Translations under genes and position numbers: made by a program | Notes under the pieces: generated by a model | What the model was told of the DNA's origin: nothing | The model's input: only the letters and a program-made list of their open reading frames with translations | The model's database searches: none | Part shown: positions 1 to 10,930 of the stretch, piece by piece | How positions within the stretch are numbered: position 1 is the stretch's first letter | Layout of the letters: each line of letters begins with the position of its first letter | Source of the DNA: Gnetum montanum | Lineage: Eukaryota > Streptophyta > Gnetopsida > Gnetales > Gnetaceae | DNA length: 64,000 nucleotides | Direction: 5' to 3' | Assembly (NCBI GenBank): GCA_015680685.1 | Contig: MNCI01010443.1 | Location: forward strand, 1,896,235-1,960,234

Positions 1-660
1 CTTTTAAAAGTAAATTTGCTTCCTCTTGAAGTTGAAGCCCTTTGTTAATTTATTGCTCATACTCAAAAGTTAAGTCACATAGAGGAAGTCAATTATGATA
101 AGGAGATGATGAATGCTACACAAGAAAATGGATGGTTGCATCAGGGAAATAAAGAAAATAATGGTTTCAGTCATGAAATATTGTAATAGAAGATCTTTCT
201 TTAAATAAAAGATTCTTACGAAGCCTATAAAAGAAAAAGTCTTTGCTAAAGTTTGGTTGAGCACATGAAGGAAAAAGCATTTTTATTTACATTATGTTAG
301 AAGAGGTTTGTTATCTAGTACTAAAGAGCATCTATTTGTAACTATTCCTATTCATTTAAGAAATCAAATTGCTAGTGCAAAAATAAGCTCTCACCATCTC
401 CTTATTGAGACAAGTCATTGGATCAATTTACTATGAGAAGAGCATATTTGTGGACTATGTAAACAAAGCATAGAAAATGAAGAACATATTTTTTCACTTT
501 GTCCCTTTTTGGCTCACATTGAATTGAATTATAGTATTAATTGTAATAAGTTTGTTTTCTTTTAAATTGACCCTATCTACTTAGGGCATTGCATCAATGA
601 TGTTTTCAACTTTCTTCAAGAATATGTTGAAGCTTTGTAACTGTCCAACAAATCCTTTAA
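1..660 (+). pseudogene. LINE-type ORF2 C-terminal fragment
   Basis: The plus strand reads as a decayed protein segment from about 235 to 640. It contains RGLLSSTKEHLF, then ISSHHLLIETSHW, then a Cys/His knuckle CGLCKQSIENEEHIFSLCP. The order 'hydrophobic helix, HxLxIETxxW, CxxC, ExEH, CP' is what follows the reverse transcriptase in many plant non-LTR elements (zf-RVT-like region). An in-frame stop precedes the knuckle and more stops occur upstream, so only a truncated relic remains. The reverse transcriptase itself lies outside the window or is lost. A fragment of a host gene with a similar knuckle is less likely. Confidence 0.6.
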
Positions 661-999
661 ATGTAATAAAAATTTCTGAGATTCTAATTTCCAGTTTCCA
701 TAAATGACTTAAGTGTTATATTTTTGCATCACATCATTAAATTTCAATTATGAGGGAATTAATAAACAGAAATTCACCATACTTAAAATCCAAAAATTTT
801 GCATCAAAGAAGTTAAAAGTAATGTAGAATCCTTGAAAAAAATTGTTTAAATTAGTTAAGCCCATGAAAACTTGACATAAAACACAGAAAACCAAAGCAT
901 GGAAGAAATTCTCAGGAATTAAATCAAAACTCAACACAGAAAATATTGCATGTCATCTAATCCGATGGGTTTGTCGGTTTTCTGCATACGCCCGTGCAG
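661..999. other. AT-rich spacer, no gene seen
   Basis: AT-rich sequence without coding signal between the LINE relic and the GC-richer GLR pseudogene. It could be the 3' tail of the LINE or the 3' flank of the GLR gene. No poly-A tail or target duplication is obvious. Confidence 0.5.
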
Positions 1000-1530
1000 T
1001 TATTGTGCGCCGGCTGGAGGCGCAGGGGGGGGTGCCTCCGCCAGCGGAGGCTTCAATTTCTGGCGCCGCCGACGACAACAGAGACGATAAAGAAGACCAT
1101 CAACGGTGACGGAGGCGGTGAAGGAGAAGAGAAAGGAGAAGCAGCGCAGTTGGATTGTGTTGGACGTGGAGGCGGCCATGTTGGAGATGCGCGAGCACTG
1201 CAGAGACGGAAACCATTTGCGTCGCAGCCTCTCCAGATATGGACTCTCCGTCACCCGCAGAACCGCAACCGAGAACGCCGGCAACAAGGGCGAGCCCTTG
1301 GGTAGCACCAAAGTGTAGCCGGCATTGCGCCACGGCATACCAACGAACGTGTACTTCCTGCACGCCGTCGTCAGAAATATGTTTTTGATGGTCGCCTCAG
1401 AGTCGAAGACGGCCACGACGGTGTCACCATCCATATCACCATCATCGACCTCGCCATGGGCGTCCTTGCATTCTGGCCTCCTACATTTTCAACGTACAAA
1501 CGTAACCCCAAATTCTTAGCTCCAATGAAT

Positions 1531-2182
1531 GGCCCGTAATAGCTATTCATTGTGCCAATCTTTCTCTCCATGGTTTGAAACTACATGTTACTTGACACAG
1601 CCATTCAGCTAACTATCCGCCCCCGTCTTAGGGAGAGCTCCTTTTTGTCCCGATTCGGGTATTAATGCACCACGTCACCCACCCACGTGCACGTGCACTC
1701 GGCAGTGTTTTACGTTACACGGTTATGGTCCTGGTTCGGGTATTAACACGCCACGTCGCCCACCCTCAGATTACACAGTTATCATGCCAGGCTCATAACA
1801 ATCGTCTGCCATGGCCATTGCATCTTATTTTCTCCCTTGCGATTTTCTTGCTATTTCCTCGTTTTCACTTTTCTTTTCAAAAGGAAAGCCACATTCCTCC
1901 TCAGTCCGCGGTAATCTTGGTCAAAAATTGTCTACCCAAATCTTCTTTCGGAAAAAGCTGCAATTTCTCTGCTTTTGACAGAATGCTGCAAATTTTCGAA
2001 CCATTTCCTTGCAGGCCTAAAATAATGCTCACAGCATGAAATTTGGCTTTCTTGCCTATGCATGTTACGCATCCTTTAATTTTGAAATCAGAGGCTGGAA
2101 ATTACAAAGATAGAGTACCGTAGGGGCAGAGGGAATTTCCGGGGGAGCAGTGAAATGCACTGAGATCGGAAAGAACACCATC
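1531..2182. other. Replacement segment inside GLR pseudogene, no gene
   Basis: This DNA sits where the GLR membrane core should be. An open plus-strand frame at 1665-2039 has no recognisable domain. The segment holds an imperfect direct repeat (see 1650-1790), with C/T-rich sequence from 1830 on. Confidence 0.5.
1650..1790. repeat. Imperfect tandem duplication, ~82-bp period
   Basis: TTCGGGTATTAA followed by a CACGTC-C-CCCACCC block occurs at 1654 and again at 1736. The TTACACGGTTAT after the first copy is echoed as TTACACAGTTAT after the second. The two units lie head to tail inside the segment that replaces the GLR membrane core. Confidence 0.7.
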
Positions 2183-2329
2183 TTAAGTAGTTGGGGCCAA
2201 GAAAAAAGAAAGACCAGAGTCGTAGGGAACGGTCATGACCATGCCCGTTTCTGAGTAAGGCTGTGTGAAATCCACGTAATTACTTCGGTCTGCTAATGCC
2301 GTGAAAGGTCCCACCGCAGCATCAAAATT

Positions 2330-2449
2330 CTGAGTTATAATAAAAAACAAAACACAGAATCCATTCATCTTTAATATATTATGCCAAAGAAAACATACAA
2401 TAAATATCTAAACAGCAGTGCAAGTTGTGGAAGAAGACAACGCATGCAC
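2330..2449 (-). other. Retained GT-AG intron of the GLR pseudogene
   Basis: On the minus strand, AAG|GTGCAT opens and TAACTCAG|AATTTT closes a 120-bp gap. Removing it joins IYLK directly to NFDAAVG, the junction expected in S1 of plant GLRs. The intron shows that this relic is genomic and not a processed retrocopy. Confidence 0.75.
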
Positions 2450-3245
2450 CTTAAGGTATATCTGCTGCATAATATCGTCGTAATAATCAAACGCGGCGTT
2501 TTCCTGACGTAAGGGATATATTCCCTGGGCAGCTCAAATCCCAGAGCGGACACTGCAGCCTCAAATACTTCCACGCAGAAACCGGTGACGTTATATCCAT
2601 GAGTCGGAGACCGGCTTTTTCGATCTCCGGTGACATTGACGAATTTGGCGTATTCCTTTTGATACAGAACTGCAATTCTTAGCCTTTTACCTTCCAAAGG
2701 GATCCTGAACCCTCTCGGCACTTGACCCTTGGATCCGCCTAGCCAAACAATCATGTCAGAATTGATCTGCAAACCGCTCGTTAATGTCCAGGCCTCGCGC
2801 ACAAAATTGATGATGTCGTAAATACAATTGGAAGGCTCACCGTTGCCGTTAAAGCTGACAGATGTGTCGAGTCCTGTAAAATTCACTGACAGAATTTTCT
2901 GTTTCAGAAGCTCACCTTGTGCGAATCGCTTTATACCGAAGATCCGGTGTGTGATGTCGACATCGGAGATGGGTTCGCTGAAATTCACGGAGAAGGTCCC
3001 CTCCTTTTGGTCTTGGGTAAGAGCAGTGATGGCATAAGCCACGACCCACACGGCCTCGTACACTGCGATGGCTCTCGTACCCAGTGGATTCTGCACCGTC
3101 GCAGGAATCTGAGACTGAAATCGAAACTTCCGCAGGGCCGGGGTCCGAGGAAGCGATGCCCGGATGCCCAACACGTTTGTCATGGAATTCAAAATGCTCG
3201 GGTTCAGAGACTCGAATCCTCCTGTCCAAGCTTGCTCACTACCTA

Positions 3246-4971
3246 TGCATCAAAAGAATCTGATTCATGCAAGCCAGGAATCAAGGATCCGTGATTCTGA
3301 ACGTATTTGGGTCCGTGTACCTCAAGAAAAAGTGGGGACGGGTTCTGGGACGTGAGACAGAAAATTTAAATATATTAGTTCTAAAAAATTAAATCTCATA
3401 TATCATAGAATATAGAACAAGTACAATGTAAATCCAAAATATTGTTAATACTTAAAAATTGCACAGAAGATTGCTTGCAATATCACCATTAAACTGAAGT
3501 AAGAAAATTTGCAACAACCAAAATAACAGTAATCAAATGAAACCCTTTGGTTACTCAATTCAATCTTTCCAAGAATGAAATTAAGCCTCAAGCCTTAACC
3601 AAATTTATAACAAATCACGTCTACTAATACTTTTGTTCAATGATGACCTGTGAGTAGTGCCTTAGGGCCATGTTGAAGATGACTACATTATAAGAAGACA
3701 CAACTTAACTAAACCAGGCACAGCCCAAACTCACCTCAACTAGGATGATAAAAAATATTAAAAACCTTTTGGACGCTGGGAACAGGCACTAGTCATGATG
3801 AACAGGAAAGTAAAAACAGAGCACCATGAGCTTGCATATGGCCATTGGTCCTGGTCGGCTTTGTTGGCTCATAAGCAAACCGATTTTGGAAAAAAGTTGA
3901 GTCACTCGACTGAGTTGGAGAGGAAGAGTTCGGGAAGGCTGGTTCGAGGATCTCTCCCAGAAAGAGCCTTCGGGTTATACCCCGTATGTGTCCCAAGAGT
4001 TTCTGCGCGTTTCACGGAAACGCAGCACGGTAAGGGTTAGGGTCAGGTATGAGGTTGAGGTTGGGTTAGAAAGACTTGTCAACCTAAAATCATCCAAGCA
4101 TCCATCCGTCATCATGTTCATGACACATGACCCATGACGGTGACCCTGTTTTGTTTTTTCTGATATGAGAAAAGGCGCAAAAACCAGCAATGACCAGTAA
4201 ATACGCGTGAATGTGTGAGTCATGGCGGAACCTTTGACGCTCCCAAAGGCCAATCCATGGAAATGCAATGTTTACCTCGCACGCCCGTCCCAAACTTGAT
4301 TTACATATGACCCAAACTTGGCCCTTCGGCCTTCGATTACCAAAGTAGCCCTTCGGTGATTTCCGTGTGTTTGTTTATTCATTCGTACTCCCTTGTTTTC
4401 TGTGGTCTGTGTCATGCCGATGCCATAAATCTTGATTGCTTGCTTGCGTTGTTCTTGGACTCAGAAAACAACTTTGCATACATAGCCAAAGGTATAGATG
4501 CTTAACGTCAACGAAAATGAAGTGAAATTGAGGGGCGGGATTCGCCCTACATGATACGCTAAAAATTTATACTATTGAAAATGTTCAATGCCTAAGAATG
4601 CCAAAAAAATTTCAACTTCAGCAAAGGTGTGTTTTAGTGTATTTTATCTGCCTTCTATAAAGGCTTAACCTTGTTAACCGCAAAATAAATAGGTCAAGAA
4701 ATAAATAAATATTGGGAACCCAAAATTCTTTTGGAAAACCTGTACGAGCAGATATTGTTTTCATCCTGCCTATTATTTTGAAAGCCGTTTATTTTTAAAT
4801 GATTTTTCTGATTTAATGTTTCATTTTTACTAAATTGGAGCATTATTAAGTCAAAAGATCCATAAAATGTATTGGACAGATATTACATTTTTATAAAAAA
4901 ATAAAAATAGACCCTGCAAATTAATCAAGTATCAATGGAGGACAGCAAAAACAAATCATACAAGGTTTTTT
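3246..4971. other. Intergenic DNA, no gene recognised
   Basis: Mixed AT-rich DNA. Short open frames at 3795-4040 (+) and 3975-4268 (-) overlap each other and show no domain or codon signature. I see no RNA gene or clear repeat boundary. Confidence 0.5.
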
Positions 4972-5540
4972 TGTTGTAACATTATAAAGCTATCTCAAAT
5001 AGGTAGTGAGAGCAAAAGAAACAAATACATGTAACTCATCTTCAAGGATTCTTGTTAGAATATAATCATAACACAATGTACATTCATTAGTTTTATAATG
5101 ATCTACGGTTGTTCATAAGTACTTCTAAACAAGTCATAACAAAAGGACATGACTTATTGTGCAAACCATTACAACCTTACTCATGGAACATAAGTAGCCA
5201 AGAATTAATTTATGAAGAGAAGTGGGTGAAGAGAAGAATAAGTTGTAAGGAATAACAAAAGGATAAAGGGAAGATAGTATGAGCAAGTAATAATGGATCA
5301 ATAAGAAAGATAATGGATGAAGCATTGCACAGAAGAAAATCAAAATCCGAACTACAAGAATTCAAAGAGACATGTCCAAAGTAAGAAAAGTAGTTAACAT
5401 TAACGAATGTAATTAAAGATAGAATTCATTATGGTCCATAAACTCATAATGAAAATCAAAGAATTCAAAAGGTTATTAAATGACTCATAAGAAGAAAAAG
5501 TGATGATAGATCCACTTTCCTGAATTGGGCAAGAAGATCC
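4972..5540 (+). mobile_element. Possible left half of an LTR split by element A
   Basis: Element A (5541-20821) interrupts a sequence that resumes at 20827 and ends in CA at 21300, directly before a tRNA-Met-like primer site. The left part of that LTR, if it is one, should lie here. TGTTGTAAC at 4972 is a possible start, but I have no second LTR to compare, so the left edge is a guess. Confidence 0.3.
5536..5540. repeat. Target site duplication of element A, left (GATCC)
   Basis: GATCC directly precedes TGTAGC, the outer LTR end of element A. The same five bases directly follow the other outer end at 20822-20826. Five-base duplication is usual for LTR retrotransposon integrases. Confidence 0.9.
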
Positions 5541-6176
5541 TGTAGCAACCAAAAACGTCGACAGTTGGAAAAAACACCGAGGGGTCGTCGGCCGTTGACA
5601 GTCTTAACCCCGTTTCTGCGGGAGGGCCATGTTAGATGGGATGGAAACGAGGCACCCTAAACGGTTTGGTCGATCAGACAGGGACTTAGTTGGTGTTAAT
5701 ATAACCTTTTGCAACGTGTAATTTGAAAACGAGATTGATAGCACAAAGTGATGCTTAAATGTAAAAGAAGAGACGGAAAGCAGTGTAAAATGCAATAATG
5801 AGCAAGAGACAAAGTAAAACACAATTAGAAAAATGCACCGCTTCGAAGCTATGACCTCGCTTTGTCAAGATGGATACAATCGGTTGCACAACGTTGAGAA
5901 GTGCAGAGATCCCGAGAGTAACCAAGATGTGTAGAGCAAGGTGGCTGTGTGCTTGAATGCAGACTCAGTCGTCAACAATGCGAAGTGCTACCAAGGTGGT
6001 AGAAAAGAACATAACAGAATGCCAACTGAGAGTGCTTAACTATTTACAATGTTAAACAAAAAGCTTACAATGCTCAAGGGTACAGTGCTAAGTTTTTGCG
6101 TGTTAGCCAACAAAATTATTAGCCAACTGATATTGCCAAAGAACCCAGATCCCTTGACCTTGATGGCCATTGGGGT

Positions 6177-6185
6177 ATTTATAGG
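6177..6185 (-). promoter_or_regulatory. TATA box of element A LTR
   Basis: The minus strand reads CCTATAAATACCCC. The same sequence context (TATAAATACCCC) recurs in the B1 LTR at 46860. It lies just downstream of the palindrome-rich U3, as expected for the LTR promoter. Confidence 0.75.
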
Positions 6186-6351
6186 ACCAAGGGCGCACGA
6201 AAGATGCGGTTTGGACATCACGTGTTCTGGGCTCATGCTGACCTGTCTATGTTGCATGTGCCTTCATGACCATTGGGTGAGCCTGCCATGCTGTAATTAC
6301 AAGCTTGCCACGTCGTAATTACATTGTCAGAGCAACGGTGCAATTAGGTGA

Positions 6352-6955
6352 GGCGCATTGATGTCGCGTAACCACTTGCCACGCTTTGCTATGCTTTGTA
6401 GTGTAGCATGTTTGGCGTAGTGTGACATCTTGTCATGCTATGGTATGCTATGTAGCGTAGCGTAGCCGTTGGTTTGAAGCAAAGAATTTGCGTTGTGTCT
6501 TGCTGCATGTGTTGGAAACCTTTGCAGTGTTGTGACAGTTGGCCACAGATTTGCTACACTATGCTACGCTACGTAGTGTATCATAGCGTAGCAGCTATCC
6601 TTAGTCGCAAAACGTTGTCGATCTGCAAACTTTGCCTCTTGCACTGCAAAGCTTGCGAACTTGCTGATCCTGCCCTTTGAGTTGCCTTCTATCACTTTCA
6701 CAGAATTGCTATGCCTTGCTGCGCCATGTAGCTTAGCGTAGTGTAGCAGCAAACATGACCTGCTTTTGATCAAGTTTTCCGCTTTCTAACAGAAGGAGAC
6801 ATTGCCGAAGGACTTGAAGTTGGGCAAGGGTACTGACTGTCCAGTTTTTGCTACACTGCACTACACTACATAGCACACCATAGCATAGCACTGTGCTTCT
6901 GGAAACATCTTCTAAAGTTTGCTATGCTACATGGCATAGGGTAGCGTAGCAAGAC
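6352..6955. repeat. Palindrome cluster (GCTACGCTACGTAGCGTAGC-like) in U3 of A
   Basis: Five or so blocks of about 40 bp mix TAGCGTAGC with GCTACGCTA in inverted order, for example at about 6552-6594, 6710-6750, 6848-6895 and 6920-6950. Each can fold on itself. Similar blocks occur in the B1 LTR (46189-46640) and in the introns of the antisense gene (about 11755-11880, 13920-13965). Confidence 0.75.
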
Positions 6956-7090
6956 TCCTTGACTTACAAAAATTGTTGAAGTGGACAGTCTGAAAATCAG
7001 AGCATCTATCTCTTGAAGAACTACCGTAACGTTGTGCGAATTGTAAAAACTTGGTGAAGCAAGCATGCCTTCAAATTTTTGGGTGTTTCA

Positions 7091-7103
7091 TTGGCCCCTC
7101 TTT
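7091..7103 (-). promoter_or_regulatory. Polypurine tract of element A
   Basis: The minus strand reads AAAGAGGGGCCAA immediately before the LTR start TGAAACACCC. This is the usual place and composition of the plus-strand primer. Element C has the same tract beside its LTR. Confidence 0.85.
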
Positions 7104-8159
7104 GTCGACGTTTGGAGGATGGGCTCGAGAGACGTTGACAAAGAAAATGAAACACCATGGAAGGCATGACGCTAACATTGCTGCTTGGTGATTGTCAAGA
7201 CGTCGCTTGGCTACGCTTGAGAGTGTTGCATTGGTTTTTTTGCAAAGATTCAAACAAAGGGAAAAGTTGAGGTCTTGTAGAGTCCCTCGTTGGAGTGCTC
7301 ATGAGGGACTTGTTCACATTTTCATTTTTACTCTCGCTGACCTTCGACTTCTCATAGGATAGGTGTTTCCTTCACAAGATGAGTTGTGTTACATCCACGA
7401 AGGGTTTTGACCTGCGTACAGATGCTTCCCATGTGATGAGCTGTGTTACACATGTCATGGAAATTGCACTCTGAAGTAGTCAAGCTAGTCGAGGCACTCA
7501 CTTCGTGATGCCATAGCACTTGCTACTATGGCTTGGAAGTGCTTTCGATCTCACCCTGTAAGCACGACAGAGAGCAAAATAGTCATGATGCGAAGAAAGG
7601 GTAGAGGTCTTGCTTGCTGTAGATGTTGTTGAAGCTCTTGGACATCCATGCTAGTGCACAGTGTCCAAAGTAGGAAGGCCAGTAGCGGCCTTAGAAGCAC
7701 CGACGTAAAGGAGCTAGCGTTGAAGGCACCGGGAGTTACTGTGAGTGCGGATGCTCAGGAATCCCTGCCAAAGGCATGCATTCTCAATTCAGCTATGGGA
7801 TCAACTACCATATAGCTAAACGTCGTTTGAGCCGTGGCATTGGCAAGGGGCTAGAGGATGACACTCTTCTGGCTGGGCCACAATACTGCTGGAACTCCAG
7901 TGGTGGGCACTGGCCAAGGAACTATCGTCAAGGTAGTGGGCCATGGTGAGATAGGTCCAGAGGGCCAGTGTGATGTCATACAACATCTCTGGAGGGTCAG
8001 CACAATGCCAAGGGTGGCGGCATTGCATGCATTCCAGATCGTGTTCCCATTGCATTGTGAACTGCGTTCTAGAGCTGTAATGTCCCACCCCCACGTCGGC
8101 ACTGTGCACGCTCGTTCGATGTGTACTTAGCGTAGATGCATGCTAGGGACGTGACGCAA
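7104..8159 (-). other. 3' untranslated interior of element A
   Basis: No domain-bearing frame. Overlapping open frames at 7816-8130 on both strands are likely chance products of fairly GC-rich DNA. Element C (from 35022) starts with the same motif after its LTR and then diverges. Confidence 0.5.
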
Positions 8160-8565
8160 ACACAGGTTAAGGTCCTGGTGGACCATGTGCTGGTTTAGAT
8201 TCCCAGTAGATTGCTGTGCTAGTTTAAGGTCCCAGAAGACCGTACATGCCAGTTTAATGTCATGGCGGACGTGCCGTGCCAGTTTATAGTCATAGCGGAC
8301 TAGATGTGCCAATTTTACGTTGTAGCAGATGGTTGTCACCAGTTTAACGTCGTAGCAGATGCTGCTCAATGTCGTTTCCAATTTAACATTGTAGTGGATG
8401 CTACTTGATGTTGTTGCCAATTTAATGTCATAGCGGACGTTGTTTGATGTTGTTGCTAGTTTAACATTGTAGCGAACACTGCTTGTTGTTTCCAGTTTAA
8501 CGTCGTAGCGAATGTTGCTCATTGCCATTAATTTAACATCATTGCAAATGCTGCTCGTTGTCTTC
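8160..8565. repeat. Minisatellite, AGTTTAACGTCGTAGCGGA-type units
   Basis: About ten diverged units of 33-40 bp carry the core 'agTTTAA-GTC-TAGC-GA'. They lie between integrase and the 3' untranslated region. The same core is found at 10610-10930 in A and at 36020-36350 in element C. Confidence 0.8.
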
Positions 8566-8571
8566 ATGCTT

Positions 8572-9700
8572 TAGATGTAGTATGGCTTGAGGTACGAATG
8601 ATTAACCGGGTTGGCGAACTTGTTGCCATCCATGTCTGCCAGCTTGAAGGCTCCATTCCCGAAGGCTTTAGTGACCATGTAAGGGCCTTCCTAGTTGGCT
8701 GAGAATTTGCTCACATGCTCACAGACAACCTTGAGGATGAGGTCTCCCTTCTGTACTGGCCGTCGATGTAGGTCTACATGGTGCTTTTTTTGTTGCTTGC
8801 TCTGGTAGTGCTTTATGCATCTCAGCTTTTGCGTGCACTCCTCCTCTATTGAGTTGAGGTCAGTGATCTGCGACTCGTTGTTCTGGGCTTCGCTCACGAC
8901 ATTCGAGAGGATCATCCAAAGTGATGGTACCTACAATGCAAGAGGCAACACAGCTTCAGATCCATAAACAAGATTGTAAGGAGTCTTACTTATCATGGTT
9001 CTACATGTCTTCTTGTAGGCCCATAGAACATAGAGGATTTTCTTGTGCCACCGCCTCTTGCTGTTGCCAAGCATCTGCTTTAGCAAGTTGATGATGGACT
9101 TATTTATAGCCTCCTACTGTGCGTTCGCCTATGGGTAATATAGGGAGGAGAATGATTTCTTGATGCCTAGATTGCTACAGAAGGTTCGAGTTTCTATACT
9201 ACTGAATTGTGGCCCATTGTCGGTTACAATAGTCATCGAAAGCCCAAACCTTGTCACAATGTTGTCCACGATGAAATGGCAGATTTTCTGAGATCTCATT
9301 TTTCTCAAGGGGATGGCTTCCACCCACTTAGTAAAATACTCAATGGTGATGATAATGAAGTTATGCCTTGTGGAGGACTTAGGTGTGATAGGTCCTATGA
9401 GGTCTAGTCCCCATTGTTGGAAAGGTCACGTAATTTGCATTGGGTGTAGGTCCGTAGGTGAAACATGTATGAGATTTGTGTATCTTTGGCACGTGTCACA
9501 CGTCTTGAATTTTGATAGACAGTCACGCTCCATGTGGGGCCAATAGCACCCTAGGCGTCTGATTTTCATAGCCATAGCCCTAGGTGCTATGTGTCCACCA
9601 CACAGTCCCGCATGCACTTCATTAACTACCTTCTATGCCTGCTCCCCATCCATGCATGCCAGCAATATCCCATCATAGGAGCGTTGGCATAGGACATCAT
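8572..9700 (-). pseudogene. Integrase of element A
   Basis: On the minus strand the zinc-binding region comes first (VHAGLCGGHIAPRAMA, then KTCDTCQRYT; H...H...CxxC). The catalytic core follows with MEAIPLRK, VTRFGLSMTIVTDNGPQFSS (second Asp in TDNG) and LGIKKSFSSLYYP. The C-terminal part ends with GPYMVTKAFGNGAFKLAD and NHSYLKPYY. This is the order of a Ty3/gypsy integrase, which inserts element cDNA. Stops after YYP and in the C-terminal third break the frame. No chromodomain is seen. Confidence 0.85.
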
Positions 9701-10565
9701 TTCCCATGAGCGTATATTGCCGGGCACACTTTTGGATCGCATCTCTTTGAGTAGATGTCAGTCTGTGTGGGGGTTCGCCATGTTGTAGGTAGGCTTTAAT
9801 GTTAGCATACCACTCCTGGATATCCATAGCACTGATAGAGGCCACGTGTCCCTCCTGAGTGATAGGCTTAGTACATTCGACAATTGAAGTCGGTAGACTT
9901 GCAAATGAATGTGGTGGAATTCTTAATGCAATGGTGGCTAAGGCATCTACCATGGTGTTCTCGTTGCATGGAACATGTTGCACATCTGTGGTTGCAAATT
10001 TCTTAAGCAGGATTTTTGCTAGGTCACAGTAGGGTTATAGGTGTGTAGCTTTGCAGGCATAGACCTCGGTGATTTGATTCACAACTAGTTGTGAATCACC
10101 ACGAATTGCCAAGTGTTGTATGCGTAGTGTTTGGGTAGCTGAGAGGTCTTTGAGTAGCCCCTCATACTTTGCCACATTGTTGGTGTAGGGGAACGCAAAA
10201 TGATAAGCAAACGGGTGCATTTCCCCAAAGGAAAAGGTGATGACAACAGTTGCACTACCTCCTTGAGATGTTGAAGTGCTGTCGAAGTGTAAAGTAACTT
10301 CCAGGTGCGAAGGGACGATGTTGATAGTGCCAACATGCTCGTCTGGAAATTCAGGATCTATGGTTGCATGGTCGTTGACGGGTGAGGTCATAAGTTGCAT
10401 TGATATGGCTTGACCCTTAGTTGATGACTGGTTTACATAGTGTAGGTCAAACTCCATAGTTATTTCTTTCCACCAGGCTATCCTACTACTTTCATATAGG
10501 TTGTTAGTGATAGCCCGGTTAAGAGGCACTTGTTGGTAGCAATCGTGTATCGAAAAAACTTGCAA
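9701..10565 (-). pseudogene. RNase H (plant/archaeal type) and linker of element A
   Basis: The minus strand reads RIAWWKEITMEFDLHYVNQ and KGQAIS, the tail of the first RNase H/connection. A second RNase H fold follows: LHFDSTSTS (first Asp), FPYTNNVAKYEGLLKDLSA (Glu), RGDSQLVVNQITE (Asp) and VDALATIAL (last Asp). All four acidic positions are present. Two RNase H-like regions in series fit the Tat group. The region upstream of RIAWW, where reverse transcriptase should be, is gone. Only one main stop interrupts the frame. Confidence 0.8.
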
Positions 10566-10609
10566 AGCAATGGCAAGATGTAACTAGTGAAGTATGATGT
10601 AAGGATTAC

Positions 10610-10930
10610 AATTTTTCCAGTTTAAAGTCATGGTAGACCGTTATGGCATGGAGATGCAAAGCTGCTAAAATAGAAAATGTAAAACTATTGATGCGAGAAC
10701 ATGTAACTACTAAGGAATGCAAAACAGCCGATGCAAAAACGTGAAACTGCTAGTTTAGCATCATTGTGGATTGCGAACATGTAGCAGATCGAAAAATGCT
10801 AGTTTAAGGTTTTTCTGGACCGATGAAAGCACAACTACGCTACGATTGCTAGTTTAAGGTCTTTCTAGACTGCGAAAGTTACAACTGCGCTGGGGTTACT
10901 AGTTTAAGGTTTTTTTAGACTAGTATAATC
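10610..10930. repeat. Minisatellite beside antisense gene 5' end, element A
   Basis: Diverged units of about 50 bp, each with 'GCTAGTTTAAGGTTTTTCTGGACCG' or a variant, lie between the RNase H relic and the start of the antisense gene. Short runs with the same core (GACCTTAAACTA) flank the equivalent gene end in B2 near 62740 and 62915. Confidence 0.7.

Larger units (their letters stand above)
1000..3245 (-). pseudogene. Plant glutamate receptor-like (GLR) channel, pseudogene
   Basis: Three minus-strand pieces occur in the order of a plant GLR. The first (about 3245-2450) holds the end of the amino-terminal ligand domain (VYEAVWVVAYAITAL, LSVNFTGLDTSVSFNGNG) and the start of S1 (GKRLRIAVLYQKEYAKFV, GFCVEVFEAAVSALGFELP). 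The second (2329-2183) continues S1 (NFDAAVGPFTALADRSNYV, DFTQPYSETGMV). The third (about 1500-1000) is the S2 end (GYTLVLPKGSPLLPAF, VLRVTESPYLERLRRKWF). GLRs are plant ligand-gated cation channels. The M1-pore-M2-M3 core expected between the second and third pieces is absent, with about 680 bp of unrelated DNA in its place. A frameshift near 2510 separates EYIPY from ENAAFDYYDDIMQQIYLK. The gene is therefore dead. The 5' part of the ligand domain is also missing upstream of 3245. Confidence 0.85.
5541..7090 (-). repeat. 3' LTR of element A (1550 bp, full length)
   Basis: On the plus strand it runs TGTAGC...GTTTCA, so on the element strand it starts TGAAACACCC and ends CTACA. Its two ends match the short 5' LTR at 20460-20821 over about 75 and 290 bp. 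Its U3 half contains at least five imperfect palindromes built on TACGC/GCGTA (about 6352-6955). A TATA box follows at 6177-6185. A polypurine tract abuts its inner edge. Confidence 0.9.

Noticed and set aside
1665-2039. 124-codon plus-strand frame
   Set aside because: No domain, biased C/T composition, and lies in the segment replacing the GLR core.
2912-3355. Overlapping frames on both strands over the GLR ligand domain
   Set aside because: Shadows of the minus-strand GLR coding sequence in other frames.
7816-8130. Three overlapping frames on both strands
   Set aside because: No domain, all in the 3' untranslated part of element A.
8127-8567. 146-codon minus-strand frame with repeated YDVKLATTSS-like peptides
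   Set aside because: It is the translation of the 8160-8565 minisatellite; the repetition is at DNA level and has no protein family.
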